From positions 62,001-126,000 of the forward strand of contig DYGX01000010.1 in NCBI GenBank assembly GCA_020724465.1: a stretch of 64,000 nt of DNA. The letters run 5' to 3'. The number at the start of each line of letters is the position of its first letter. Position 1 is the stretch's first letter. Below the pieces are notes generated by a model. The model was not told where the DNA came from. It saw nothing but the letters and a program-made list of their open reading frames with translations, and ran no database searches. Made by a program: the position numbers and the translations under genes. Below are positions 18,445 through 26,380 of this stretch, piece by piece. Source of the stretch: Thermoflexus sp. Lineage in GTDB: Bacteria; Chloroflexota; Anaerolineae; Aggregatilineales; Aggregatilineaceae.

Positions 18445-19440
18445 ATGTCCGATCGAGTCGGCAACCTGTCGCCGCGCTGGCAGATGGCGCTGGCGCTGGC
18501 GACCCTCTACTTCGTCTGGGGTTCGACCTATCTCGGCATCCGCTATGCCATCGAGACCATCCCGCCGTTTCTGATGGCGTCGTCCCGTTTTCTCTTTGCC
18601 GGCGGCGTGCTGTATGTCTGGATGCGGCTGCGCGGCGTCCCCAACCCGACGCGGTTGCACTCGCGCACTGGCCTGATCGTCGGCGGGCTGATGCTGCTGG
18701 GCGGCAACGGCGGCGTTACCTGGGCCGAGCAGTATGTCCCGTCCGGCCTGGCGGCGGTGATGGTGAGCGCCGTGCCGATCTGGATGGTGCTGCTCGACTG
18801 GCTGCTGTTCGGTGGGCGGCGCCCGACCCGGCGCATGGCCGCCGGGCTGGCGGGCGGGCTGGCCGGCGTGACGCTGCTGGCCGGGCCGGCTGATCTGATC
18901 GGCGGCGAGCAGTTTGACTCGATGGGCATCGCCGCGCTGGTGATCGCGACTGTGACGTGGTCGCTCGGCTCGCTCTACTCGCGCCGGGCGCCGCTGCCCC
19001 GCGCCCCGTTGATGGCGACCGGCCTGGAGATGCTCGCCGGCGGCCTGTGGCTCGGCCTGGCCGGGACTCTGGCGGGCGAGTGGTCGGCGCTGAACCTGGA
19101 CGCGATCTCGGTCAAGTCGGCGCTGGCGCTGGGCTATCTGGCGGTCTTCGGCTCGCTGGTGGCGTTCACCGCTTACATCTGGCTGCTGCGGCACACGACG
19201 GCGGCGCGCGCTGCAAGCTACGCCTATGTCAACCCGGTCGTTGCGCTGATGCTGGGCTGGGCGCTGGCTGGCGAGGCGCTCAGTGTCCGGACGCTGGTCG
19301 CCGCGGCGGTCATCATCGGCTCGGTGGTGCTGATCACGTCCAGCCAGGCACAGGCGGCACCCCAGACTGCCGTCGCAGCCGAACCGGGGCCAGAGCTGCC
19401 CGCGCCCGAGGCGGTGGGACAGTCCGCCTATGGCAAGTGA
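18445..19440 (+). CDS. EamA-family (DMT) transporter, probably an amino-acid or metabolite exporter
   Basis: 331 residues, ten hydrophobic helices in two EamA repeats (first with ALATLYFVWGSTYLGIRYAIETIPP, second with VIATVTWSLGSLYSRRAPLP), a polar acidic tail after about 300. The FVWGSTYLGI opening is typical of the RhaT/YedA group of drug/metabolite transporters. GGAGGG lies inside the preceding gene's stop region and serves as SD. Co-transcribed with the Lrp-type regulator. Exported substrate unknown. Confidence 0.9.
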   Translation: MSDRVGNLSPRWQMALALATLYFVWGSTYLGIRYAIETIPPFLMASSRFLFAGGVLYVWMRLRGVPNPTRLHSRTGLIVGGLMLLGGNGGVTWAEQYVPSGLAAVMVSAVPIWMVLLDWLLFGGRRPTRRMAAGLAGGLAGVTLLAGPADLIGGEQFDSMGIAALVIATVTWSLGSLYSRRAPLPRAPLMATGLEMLAGGLWLGLAGTLAGEWSALNLDAISVKSALALGYLAVFGSLVAFTAYIWLLRHTTAARAASYAYVNPVVALMLGWALAGEALSVRTLVAAAVIIGSVVLITSSQAQAAPQTAVAAEPGPELPAPEAVGQSAYGK

Positions 19441-19454
19441 CCCGGCGTGTGGTC

Positions 19455-19491
19455 ACGCGGGCGTCTTAAGCGGCGCCCGCGTTTTGTTTTT
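19455..19491 (+). terminator. Intrinsic terminator after the EamA gene
   Basis: Perfect 9-bp stem (19455-19463 with 19474-19482), 10-base loop, then TTTT-G-TTTTT. The right half lies inside the last codons of the convergent methyltransferase gene. Confidence 0.85.
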
Positions 19492-20269
19492 GAGCGATGA
19501 ACACGACGCGCGCCGGATGCTCGTGCCCGGGGTCAAGCGGCTGCATGTCCGGCGAGAGCAGGGCGTGCAGGGCGAAGCCGGCGCGTTCCAGCATGGTGCG
19601 AATGGCCTGCACCGGGTAGCCGCGCGCCAGGTGATGCTCGTCGCTGCGCTGCCAGCCAGCGTCTGTCAGGCGCCAGATGGTGAAGTGCGTGGTGCGGCAC
19701 AGCGCCTCGAAGCTGAAACGCGCGCGGGCGATCACGGTCAGCTCGCGCGGGTCGTCATAGAGAACTGTCACCGGGGCCTGTGCGCTGGCTGCCAGCCCGC
19801 CAATCGTCTCCATATCGAAGATCAGCGGGCGGTCTGTGTCCAGCACGGCGTGCACCCCGCGAAAGATCGCTTCCAGATCGCGCAAGCTGCTGGCCGCGTT
19901 GAAGATGCCGTCAATGGCCAGCGCCAGATCGACCGGACCCGGCAGGCGGCCCAGATCGCTCAGCGGGCACTGGACGAAATCGGGCGGGTCGATGGCGGAC
20001 TCGTAGCCGGCGAAGCGCGCGGCAGCGGCCTGGAGCAGCGCCGGGCTTTCCTCGGTGGCTGTCACGCGGTAGCCCTGCTCGTGGAGCCACTGGCTGGTGA
20101 GGCCCGTCCGGCAGCCGATATCGACCACGCGGCGGCCTACCCAGTCGTTTTGCAGCGCGAAGGCGACATAGCGCCCGACGGCGTCGGCGGCGTACTCGGC
20201 CAGTCCGGCGCGGTCGTAGACGGTCGCGAGCGCGCTGAAGGGCGGGTCGAGAGTCGGGTAGTCGTCCAT
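19466..20269 (-). CDS. Class I SAM-dependent methyltransferase
   Basis: 267 residues from the ATG at 20269, which has GGAGAAACCCGG in front; an upstream in-frame start at 20305 lacks a site. Motif I is VVDIGCRTG (a Cys-Arg in place of the usual G-T), motif II VTATEESPALL, and the fold continues with LALAIDGIFNAASSLRDLEAIFRGV and a beta-strand-rich C-terminal half typical of small-molecule methyltransferases. N-terminal FSALATVYDRAGLAEYAADAVGRYVAF matches the helix that caps the active site in YcgJ/Smt-type enzymes. Substrate unknown. Terminator of the convergent gene overlaps its 3' end. Confidence 0.8.
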   Translation of the reverse strand: MDDYPTLDPPFSALATVYDRAGLAEYAADAVGRYVAFALQNDWVGRRVVDIGCRTGLTSQWLHEQGYRVTATEESPALLQAAAARFAGYESAIDPPDFVQCPLSDLGRLPGPVDLALAIDGIFNAASSLRDLEAIFRGVHAVLDTDRPLIFDMETIGGLAASAQAPVTVLYDDPRELTVIARARFSFEALCRTTHFTIWRLTDAGWQRSDEHHLARGYPVQAIRTMLERAGFALHALLSPDMQPLDPGHEHPARVVFIAQKQNAGAA

Positions 20270-20309
20270 CCGGGTTTCTCCGATCGGTTGTATGATGCGC
20301 CCCACTTGT

Positions 20310-20472
20310 TAGGGCGTGTTACGGACTTTATACAAGCGCCGGTCCTGGTAGGGGCGCAGCTTGCTGCGCCCGCGGCCCAACCCCCTCGCGTGATACGGTC
20401 TGGGCCTGCCTGTCCCTGCGCCGGATACCCGCTTCTCCCTGTTCTGGCTTGCCAGGTTCATGACAACCGCTA
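20310..20472. repeat. Non-autonomous element-like repeat (MITE-like), copy A
   Basis: Begins TAGGGCGTGTTACGGACTT at 20310 and ends at the CTA of 20470-20472; the reverse complement of the end, TAGCGGTTGTCATGAACCT, matches the start at about 12 of 19 positions. Inside lies TAGGGGCGCAGCTTGCTGCGCC and then CCGCGGCCCAACC. A diverged copy with the same order of blocks is at 49206-49395. There is no coding capacity. It directly abuts the stop codon of the DM13 gene. Confidence 0.55.
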
Positions 20473-21132
20473 GGCGGGCGGCGGCGCCAGCGACGCGTAG
20501 CTGAAAACCGTCTCGTAGGGCAGCGAGTAGATCACAACGCTGCCGCTGGTATAGCGTTCGACGTTAAAGGCCGGGTCGGTGATGATGTAGTTCTGGCTGC
20601 CCGCACCCGCTTTGAGCGGACCCAGGTCGAGATGGTACTGGGGAAGCTGGTCCAGATCGGATTTGGTGGTCGGGTTGGGGTAGGCGCTCAGCAGGACGTG
20701 CAGCTCCGGCCCGCCGACGACGTCCAGGTTCTCCAGGCGCAGCAGCCGCCGACCGTCCGACAGCCGGTAAAGGTTGGCCGTGCCTAAAGCGCCGCGCACC
20801 GGATCCAGCGTGACGAAGTTGCCGGTCAGCAGCAAGGTCACGCCGCCCGGATCCGGGTCGATCAGCGGCAGGTTCGGCTCGTCGAGCGGCTCCGGGGTTT
20901 GCAGCCGCGCGGCGACGAAATCGATCGCCATCTGCCGGTCGCGCTCGTACATGCTGGTGTAGATCTCCTGCGCCTCGCTTGACAAGCTGTAGAACGCATC
21001 GGGGAAGGGCGCCTCGTCCACCGGCTCCTCGATGTACGGCGCCAGCTCCGGCAGCCACAGCGGCGAGAGGATCAGCGCGCCGACGATCACGGCCCCGAAA
21101 AACAGCACACCCCAAGCAGGACGGGTATTCAT
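20470..21132 (-). CDS. DM13-domain membrane-anchored protein
   Basis: 220 residues from the ATG at 21132 (GGAAG upstream). A single N-terminal helix (about 8-30) anchors an extracytoplasmic protein. The last 110 residues form a DM13 domain: LYRLSDGRRLLRLENLDVVGGPELHVLLSA, then LGPLKAGAGSQNYIITD and SVVIYSLPYETVFSYASL. DM13 is thought to be linked to electron-transfer or extracellular redox proteins and often has a conserved Cys; I see no Cys here, so a redox function is doubtful. The middle (about 40-110) is acidic and helical. The stop codon abuts a mobile-element-like repeat. Confidence 0.82.
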   Translation of the reverse strand: MNTRPAWGVLFFGAVIVGALILSPLWLPELAPYIEEPVDEAPFPDAFYSLSSEAQEIYTSMYERDRQMAIDFVAARLQTPEPLDEPNLPLIDPDPGGVTLLLTGNFVTLDPVRGALGTANLYRLSDGRRLLRLENLDVVGGPELHVLLSAYPNPTTKSDLDQLPQYHLDLGPLKAGAGSQNYIITDPAFNVERYTSGSVVIYSLPYETVFSYASLAPPPA

Positions 21133-21224
21133 AAGCTCGCTTCCGCTCGATCCCACCGATGAGAGTTCGCCGCCGATCATAGCGAACCTGCGCCGATCAG
21201 GCTACCCCGGCCGGCTGCGTCGCG

Positions 21225-21253
21225 TTGACGCTGCAGAACAAACGTGCTATTAT
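21225..21253 (+). promoter_or_regulatory. Promoter of the YcaQ-like gene
   Basis: TTGACG (21225-21230), 17-base spacer, TATTAT (21248-21253), 43 bases before the ATG at 21296. Confidence 0.75.
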
Positions 21254-21295
21254 GAGGATCCTGGCAACGGATAGATTCGCGCTAAGGAGTCTGCC

Positions 21296-22540
21296 ATGAG
21301 TCTGGATGCGTCGCCGCTCGCACTGGCGGCCGTTCGCGCGCTCGCTCTCGAGGCGCAGCGGCTGACCACCCCGCTGACCACTCGCCGGCCCACAGACCTC
21401 AACGCGATTTATGAGACGGTCGAGCAGCTTGGCTGCGTGCAGATCGACACGCTCCAGATGGTTCACCGCAGCCAGTACCTGGTGCTGTGGAGCCGCCTGG
21501 GGCGCTACGACCCCGCCGACTTCGACCGCCTGATCTACGGCCCGGCGGAACGCCGCCTGTTCGAGTATTGGCAGCACGCCGCCTCAATCATCCCGCTCAA
21601 GCACTACCGCTATAGCCTGCCCGTCATGGCGCGCTATGCGAACGGGCACGGCTGGGGCGATTGGAGCCACCGGCCCGCGAACCGGCAGGTGATCGAACAC
21701 GTCAGCGCACGCATCCAGGCCGAAGGCGGTCTGCGCGCGAGTGATTTCGCCTACGACGGGCCAAAGCGCGGACCGTGGTGGGACTGGAAACCGACCAAGG
21801 CCGCGCTCGAATACCTTTTCGACACCGGCGCGGTCATGATCGCGGATCGTCCGGGCTTCCAGCGCGTCTACGAACTGCGCGAGCGGGTTCTGCCGGAGTG
21901 GGTGGATACGGCTCCGGTCACGCACGAAGAGATGGTTTCCTTCCGGCTGGAGCAGGCCGCACGCGCCGCAGGGATCGCCACCGGCGGGCAGCTTGCCGCC
22001 TACGCCTACCTCAAGCGCGGCGAATCCACGCCCGTGCTGCGCGAGCTGGTGGCCGAAGGGGTTTTGATCGAGGTGCCGGCCGAGACGCTCGACGGAGTGG
22101 CGCCGATGCTGGTGCACCGCGACGCGCTGTCGCTGGTCGAGCGGGCGCGCGACGGTGCCATCCGTCCGGCCCGCACCACGTTCCTCAGCCCGTTCGACAG
22201 CCTGTTCTGGACCACCGGACGCGACGAGATGATCTGGGGATTTCGCCAGCGGCTCGAAGCCTACACCCCCGCGCCGAAGCGCATCTGGGGCTACTTCTGC
22301 CTGCCGATCCTGCACCGCGATCGTCTGGTGGGCCGCTTCGACCCCAAGCTGGAGCGCAAGACGGGCACGCTGCGCCTGAAGGCGCTCCACCTGGAGCCGG
22401 GCGTGGCGCCGGACGACGAGCTGGTATCCGGCGTGGCCGAGGCCATGCGCGACTTTCTGGCCTTCCACGACGCGCGCGATGTGGTCGTCGAGCGCAGCGA
22501 GCCATCCGGGTTTGGCGAGCGTCTGCTGGCCGCGCTGTGA
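21296..22540 (+). CDS. YcaQ/AlkX-type DNA glycosylase (HTH_42 winged-helix protein)
   Basis: 414 residues. The HTH_42 (AZL) family removes bulky or crosslinked adducts such as those of nitrogen mustards. The catalytic Q-phi-D signature of the YcaQ/AlkX branch is visible as Q49-I-D51 in CVQIDTLQMVHRSQYLVLWSRL (47-68), rather than the Q-phi-Q of the AZL branch. Further matches: FEYWQHAASIIP and the C-terminal strand pair with ARTTFLSPFDSLFWTTGRDEMIWGF and GYFCLPILHRDRLVGRFDPKLER. SD AAGGAG precedes the ATG. It has its own promoter and terminator, so a single-gene unit. Confidence 0.92.
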   Translation: MSLDASPLALAAVRALALEAQRLTTPLTTRRPTDLNAIYETVEQLGCVQIDTLQMVHRSQYLVLWSRLGRYDPADFDRLIYGPAERRLFEYWQHAASIIPLKHYRYSLPVMARYANGHGWGDWSHRPANRQVIEHVSARIQAEGGLRASDFAYDGPKRGPWWDWKPTKAALEYLFDTGAVMIADRPGFQRVYELRERVLPEWVDTAPVTHEEMVSFRLEQAARAAGIATGGQLAAYAYLKRGESTPVLRELVAEGVLIEVPAETLDGVAPMLVHRDALSLVERARDGAIRPARTTFLSPFDSLFWTTGRDEMIWGFRQRLEAYTPAPKRIWGYFCLPILHRDRLVGRFDPKLERKTGTLRLKALHLEPGVAPDDELVSGVAEAMRDFLAFHDARDVVVERSEPSGFGERLLAAL

Positions 22541-22558
22541 GCGGGAACCTAACGGTAG

Positions 22559-22587
22559 GGGCCTGGCATAAACCAGGCCCGTGTTTT
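22559..22587 (+). terminator. Intrinsic terminator after the YcaQ-like gene
   Basis: Perfect 8-bp stem GGGCCTGG (22559-22566) with CCAGGCCC (22573-22580), 6-base loop, then GTGTTTT. Confidence 0.75.
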
Positions 22588-22707
22588 CCCCTCACCCCAA
22601 ACCCCTCTCCCTCTTGCGGCTGCGCCGCGGGGAGAGGGGCTTTCTGTCGCCGTACCTGTGCTCCCTTTTCCCCCGCGTACGAGGAAGAAGGGCCGGGGGA
22701 TGAACCC
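22588..22707. repeat. Intergenic palindromic repeat of the CCCTCACCCC...CCCCTCTCCC type
   Basis: Between the convergent YcaQ-like and rarA genes. CCCCTCTCC (22602-22610) pairs with GGAGAGGGG (22631-22639), and inside it GCGGC (22616-22620) pairs with GCCGC (22624-22628), making a long hairpin. A second stretch with TTTTCCCCCGCGTACGAGGAAGAAGGG follows. This type of pyrimidine-rich repeat is common between genes in Chloroflexota (from general knowledge). No coding potential. It may stop transcription from both sides. Confidence 0.6.
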
Positions 22708-24087
22708 CTATGACGCGCTCTCTTCGCCCTCGGCCTGACTCTTGAGCGCCGCCAGCCGCGCCGCGACCTCGCGCTCGTAGCCGATGTCTTTGGGCTGGTA
22801 CCAGCCGGGCGGCTCCATGCCTTCCGGCAGATAACGCTGTGCGACCCACCCGCCGGGGAAATCGTGCGGGTACTGGTATTCTCCCAGCTCGCCGACCGCG
22901 CTTTCCATGGCCTGCTGATAGTTGGCGCGCGCCTCGCCGTAGAGCGTGTCGGACTTGTCGCGCAGGTAGAAGGGGACCGGTCCGGGACCGACCTTCTCCA
23001 TATGGTCGAGCGCCTTCCAGATGGCGCCCGCGCTGTTGCTCTTGGGCGCGGTTGCCAGGTAGATGCAGGCGTGCGAGAGGAAGTAATGCCCTTCGGGCAT
23101 CCCGACCCACTCGAAGGCGTTGGCCGCCGCCGAGACCACGACCAGCGCGTTCGGGTCGGCCATGCCGATGTCCTCGCTCGCCAGGATGTACATCCGCCGC
23201 AGGATAAAGCGCGGGTCTTCCCCGGCGTGCAGCATCTTCGCCATCCAGTACAGCGCCGCGTCCACATCCGAGCCGCGCACGCTCTTGATGAAGGCGCTGA
23301 CCGTGTCGTAATGCTCGTCCCCGCCGCGGTTGTAGCGCACGGCCCGCCGCTGGATGCTTTCCTGCGCGACGTCCAGGTCGATCAAGATCGCGCCGCCGGG
23401 GCCGGGCGGGGTGGTGCGCGCCGCCAGTTCCAGCGCGTTGAGTGCGCTGCGCGCGTCGCCTTGCGCCACCTGCGCCAGATGCCGGGCGGCTTCGTCAGTC
23501 AGGCGGATGGGCATATTCCCCAGCCCGCGCTTCGGGTCTTCCAGCGCCCGGTGCAGAATCTCGATGACTTCATCGTCTGTGAGCGGAACCAATTGAAAGA
23601 CACGGCTCCGGCTGAGCAGGGGATTGACCAGCGAGAAGAAGGGGTTTTCGGTCGTCGAGCCGACGAGCACGACCGTCCCGTCCTCGACATAGGGCAGCAG
23701 GCCATCTTGCTGGGCGCGGTTCCAGCGGTGGATCTCGTCGATGAACAGCACGGTCCCCTGGCCGTACATGCCCATGCGATCCTGCGCCGCTGCAATCAAC
23801 TCGCGCAGTTCCTTGACGCCGGATGTCACGGCGTTGAGCCGGCTGAAATGACGCTTGGTGTTGTTGGCGATGATGTTCGCCAGGGTGGTTTTGCCGCTGC
23901 CGGGCGGCCCCCACAGAATGATCGAGGTAAGCTGGTCCGCCTCGATAGCGCGGCGCAGCAGGCGGCCCGGCCCGATGATATGGCTCTGGCCGACGAACTC
24001 GTCCAGCGTGGTCGGGCGCATGCGGACCGCCAGCGGCGCGTAGCTGTGCTGGCGCTGCCCGCGGGCGTACTCAAACAGATCGGACAT
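22708..24087 (-). CDS. rarA: Replication-associated recombination protein A (MgsA/RarA)
   Basis: 459 residues from the ATG at 24087 (GAGGTGA in front); the upstream in-frame start at 24120 is less good. AAA+ ATPase that acts at stalled replication forks. Walker A GPPGSGKTT (60-68), Walker B FIDEIHRW with Asp117/Glu118, sensor GSTTENPFFSLVNPLLSRSRVF, then the lid and C-terminal tetramerisation part with RGSDVDAALYWMAKMLHAGEDPRFILRRM and ASEDIGMADPNAL. Length and motifs are standard. Transcribed toward the repeat at 22588. Confidence 0.96.
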   Translation of the reverse strand: MSDLFEYARGQRQHSYAPLAVRMRPTTLDEFVGQSHIIGPGRLLRRAIEADQLTSIILWGPPGSGKTTLANIIANNTKRHFSRLNAVTSGVKELRELIAAAQDRMGMYGQGTVLFIDEIHRWNRAQQDGLLPYVEDGTVVLVGSTTENPFFSLVNPLLSRSRVFQLVPLTDDEVIEILHRALEDPKRGLGNMPIRLTDEAARHLAQVAQGDARSALNALELAARTTPPGPGGAILIDLDVAQESIQRRAVRYNRGGDEHYDTVSAFIKSVRGSDVDAALYWMAKMLHAGEDPRFILRRMYILASEDIGMADPNALVVVSAAANAFEWVGMPEGHYFLSHACIYLATAPKSNSAGAIWKALDHMEKVGPGPVPFYLRDKSDTLYGEARANYQQAMESAVGELGEYQYPHDFPGGWVAQRYLPEGMEPPGWYQPKDIGYEREVAARLAALKSQAEGEESAS

Positions 24088-24183
24088 ATTCACCTCGCCA
24101 CCAGGCGGACTGTGCCGCACACTTCCCGGCGATCCGGGGGATGTTGCCGTCAGGGGGATTATACCCCGCGCAGCCCAGGCCTT

Positions 24184-25416
24184 CTAACGCGCGGTGGTGA
24201 TCGTGGTGGCAGGTGCCCGCCGTACGGCGCGTCCTGATGGCAGCCGCCGCGCCGCTGCGAGGGCCAGCACCAGAAAGACGATCCCCGTGCTGGTGAACAG
24301 CGCCCGCAGCCCGAACCAGCCGACCAGCGCCGCCCCGGCCAGAGGTGCCGCCGCGCGCGCCGCGGACATGATCGCTGATTCCAGCCCGTAGACCGCGCCT
24401 TCCTCGCCCGGATCGGTGTAGGTGGCCAGGAGCGCGCTCAGCGTCGGCATGACACCGCCGGCAGCGAAGCCGGTCAGCGCCTGGAGCACCAGCAACTGCC
24501 AGACCGCGTTCACCGCGCTCTGCGGGAAGTAGAACAGGGCCGCTCCCGCTGCCGAGGCGATCAGCACGCGCTTGTGCCCGACACGGTCCCCCAGCCGGCC
24601 CAGGTACACCGCCGCAATCGTCCCGGCCAGCGCGGAGAGCGCGGTGATCACCCCGGTGATGGTCGCGATGCCGGCCTCGCGCGTCGTCAGGCTGGCGACG
24701 AACAGCGGGGTGAAGGGCATCACCACGTTGCGCGCCAGCTCGTTGAGGAAGCGCGCCAGATAGGTCGACGAAACGCCCGGCATCGAGACGACGTGCTGCC
24801 ACGCGCCGAGGAAGTTCGGGCGCCGGCCCACCGCCGAGGGCAGCGGCGAAAAGTGCTCGTCGATCATCCGCCAGACCACCACCCCCGCGACGGCCAGCAG
24901 CGCAGCCGTCAGCAGAAAGGCGGCGCGGAACCCAAACAGGTCTGCCGTTGCGCCGCCGAGCAGCGGCCCGACCGAGATCCCACCCCACAGCCCGACCTGC
25001 AACAGACCGAGCGCGTAGCCAGCTCGCTCGCGCGGGACGATGGACGCCACCAGCGCCGTGATCGCCGAAATCACGCCCGTTACCAGACCTTGCACGGCGC
25101 GCAGCGCCACAAGCTGCTCGGCGGACTGGGCGAACCCCATCAGCGCGACAATGATCGCGCCTCCAAGCGTTGCCCGCACGACCATCGGCTTGCGCCCGTA
25201 GCGGTCGGCCAGCGCGCCCCAGAACGGCGCGGCGACCATCATGGCGAAGGCTTGAGTCGAGTAGACCAGCCCGGCCAGCACCTCGATGCTCAGGCCGGTC
25301 GTGCTGCCCAGCGATTCGACATACAGCGGCAGAAACGGGAAGATGCTCGACATGCCAATGGCAGACACGAGCTGGACGAAGACGAGCAAATAGAGCGTGC
25401 GTTTCCAGGTTGTCAT
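24184..25416 (-). CDS. Major facilitator superfamily transporter (multidrug/tetracycline type)
   Basis: 410 residues from the ATG at 25416; twelve hydrophobic helices. Motif A between helices 2 and 3 is FWGALADRYGRKPM (G-x-LaDrxGrkP), and the second half has YLGRLGDRVGHKRVL. The motif C region LLQVGLWGGISVGPLLGG in helix 5 marks the drug:proton antiporter group. Cargo unknown. It stands alone between RarA and the ferritin-like gene. The frame extends upstream to 25476 but only the shorter form starts at a membrane helix. Confidence 0.88.
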   Translation of the reverse strand: MTTWKRTLYLLVFVQLVSAIGMSSIFPFLPLYVESLGSTTGLSIEVLAGLVYSTQAFAMMVAAPFWGALADRYGRKPMVVRATLGGAIIVALMGFAQSAEQLVALRAVQGLVTGVISAITALVASIVPRERAGYALGLLQVGLWGGISVGPLLGGATADLFGFRAAFLLTAALLAVAGVVVWRMIDEHFSPLPSAVGRRPNFLGAWQHVVSMPGVSSTYLARFLNELARNVVMPFTPLFVASLTTREAGIATITGVITALSALAGTIAAVYLGRLGDRVGHKRVLIASAAGAALFYFPQSAVNAVWQLLVLQALTGFAAGGVMPTLSALLATYTDPGEEGAVYGLESAIMSAARAAAPLAGAALVGWFGLRALFTSTGIVFLVLALAAARRLPSGRAVRRAPATTITTAR

Positions 25417-25577
25417 GCGCGATCGCCGAAGAGAGAGGATAGACTGGTGAGCCAATCCTACCCCTATGCCGGGCATATGACAAACGGGCCGCCGCCGGAT
25501 CCAAAGCCAACCGCCGGGCGGTGCAGGCCGCTCCGGCGGTTTTGTCTGTGTGGGTGCGGTGCCCGGTGCGCGGGCGG

Positions 25578-26276
25578 CTACCCGGCGCAGCGCTCGAAGG
25601 CCGGCAGATGGTGATTTAGCGAGGCGTCGCGCAGTGCCGTGAAGACCTGCGTCAGGTCCGGGTAATCCTGCACTGCCGCCAGCCAGTCGTCGTACAGCGC
25701 GGCGTTGGCGCTCTCGGCGTCCCGTGCGGCGGCGCAGGCTTCTGCCAGCGAAGCGAAGGTCGGCGGTTCGACATCCGGCGCGGCGGGCAGCTCCAGATTG
25801 TACCGCTCGAACATCGCTTCATGCGCGGCCAGATGCTGTGCTTCTGCGCGCTGGATGTTCACGAACGGGCGCACCGGCCCGAACTGATCGATCACCGCTT
25901 GATAGAGCTGGTACGCCTGGTACTCATCCATCCAGCCCGCGATCAAGGCCTGGACGACTTCGTCCGGCACCTCACCGGGAACCGCCGGGGGCAGGTTCCG
26001 GAAGCCTGTCTCCGGCGGACCACCGAACCCCGCGCGTCCGCGTCCGGCGGTGACGTCCCATCGCGGACCCAGACCGCAGCAGAGTTCCGGGTCGCGCGTC
26101 TGGGTTTGCGCCTGCTGGCCCCAGCCCTGCGCGTTCCGCCCTGGGCGGTTCTCGTTCCAGCCGCGCCCGCCAGGGCCTTGCGCGGCGCTCGGCTCGACCA
26201 GCAGCGCCAGCGAAGCCCCGATCACGACGACGGCGATAGCCACCATCCATCCCGTTTTGACCAGTCGCATAGTCAT
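25578..26276 (-). CDS. Secreted ferritin-like protein (DUF2202 family)
   Basis: 232 residues. Signal peptide (cleavage near SAAQ-GP), a Gly/Arg/Asn-rich linker, then a four-helix domain from about 105 to the end. The helices carry the conserved Glu and His pattern of ferritin-like folds: DEYQAYQLYQAVIDQFG, IQRAEAQHLAAHEAMFERYN, LAEACAAARDAESANAALYDDW and ALRDASLNHHLPAFERCAG. DUF2202 proteins are predicted di-metal carboxylate proteins; function not established. SD GGGAGAG. A Cys pair (CC in ELCCGLG) in the linker is unusual. Confidence 0.82.
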   Translation of the reverse strand: MTMRLVKTGWMVAIAVVVIGASLALLVEPSAAQGPGGRGWNENRPGRNAQGWGQQAQTQTRDPELCCGLGPRWDVTAGRGRAGFGGPPETGFRNLPPAVPGEVPDEVVQALIAGWMDEYQAYQLYQAVIDQFGPVRPFVNIQRAEAQHLAAHEAMFERYNLELPAAPDVEPPTFASLAEACAAARDAESANAALYDDWLAAVQDYPDLTQVFTALRDASLNHHLPAFERCAG

Positions 26277-26380
26277 GGCTCACTCTCCCAACGTGTGTGT
26301 TCCAGCAACGTTGTCTCAAGCCTACAGAAAGATTATGAAGGACTGATGAACGCAGTATGTCGAAAGTGTGGATTGCCCGG

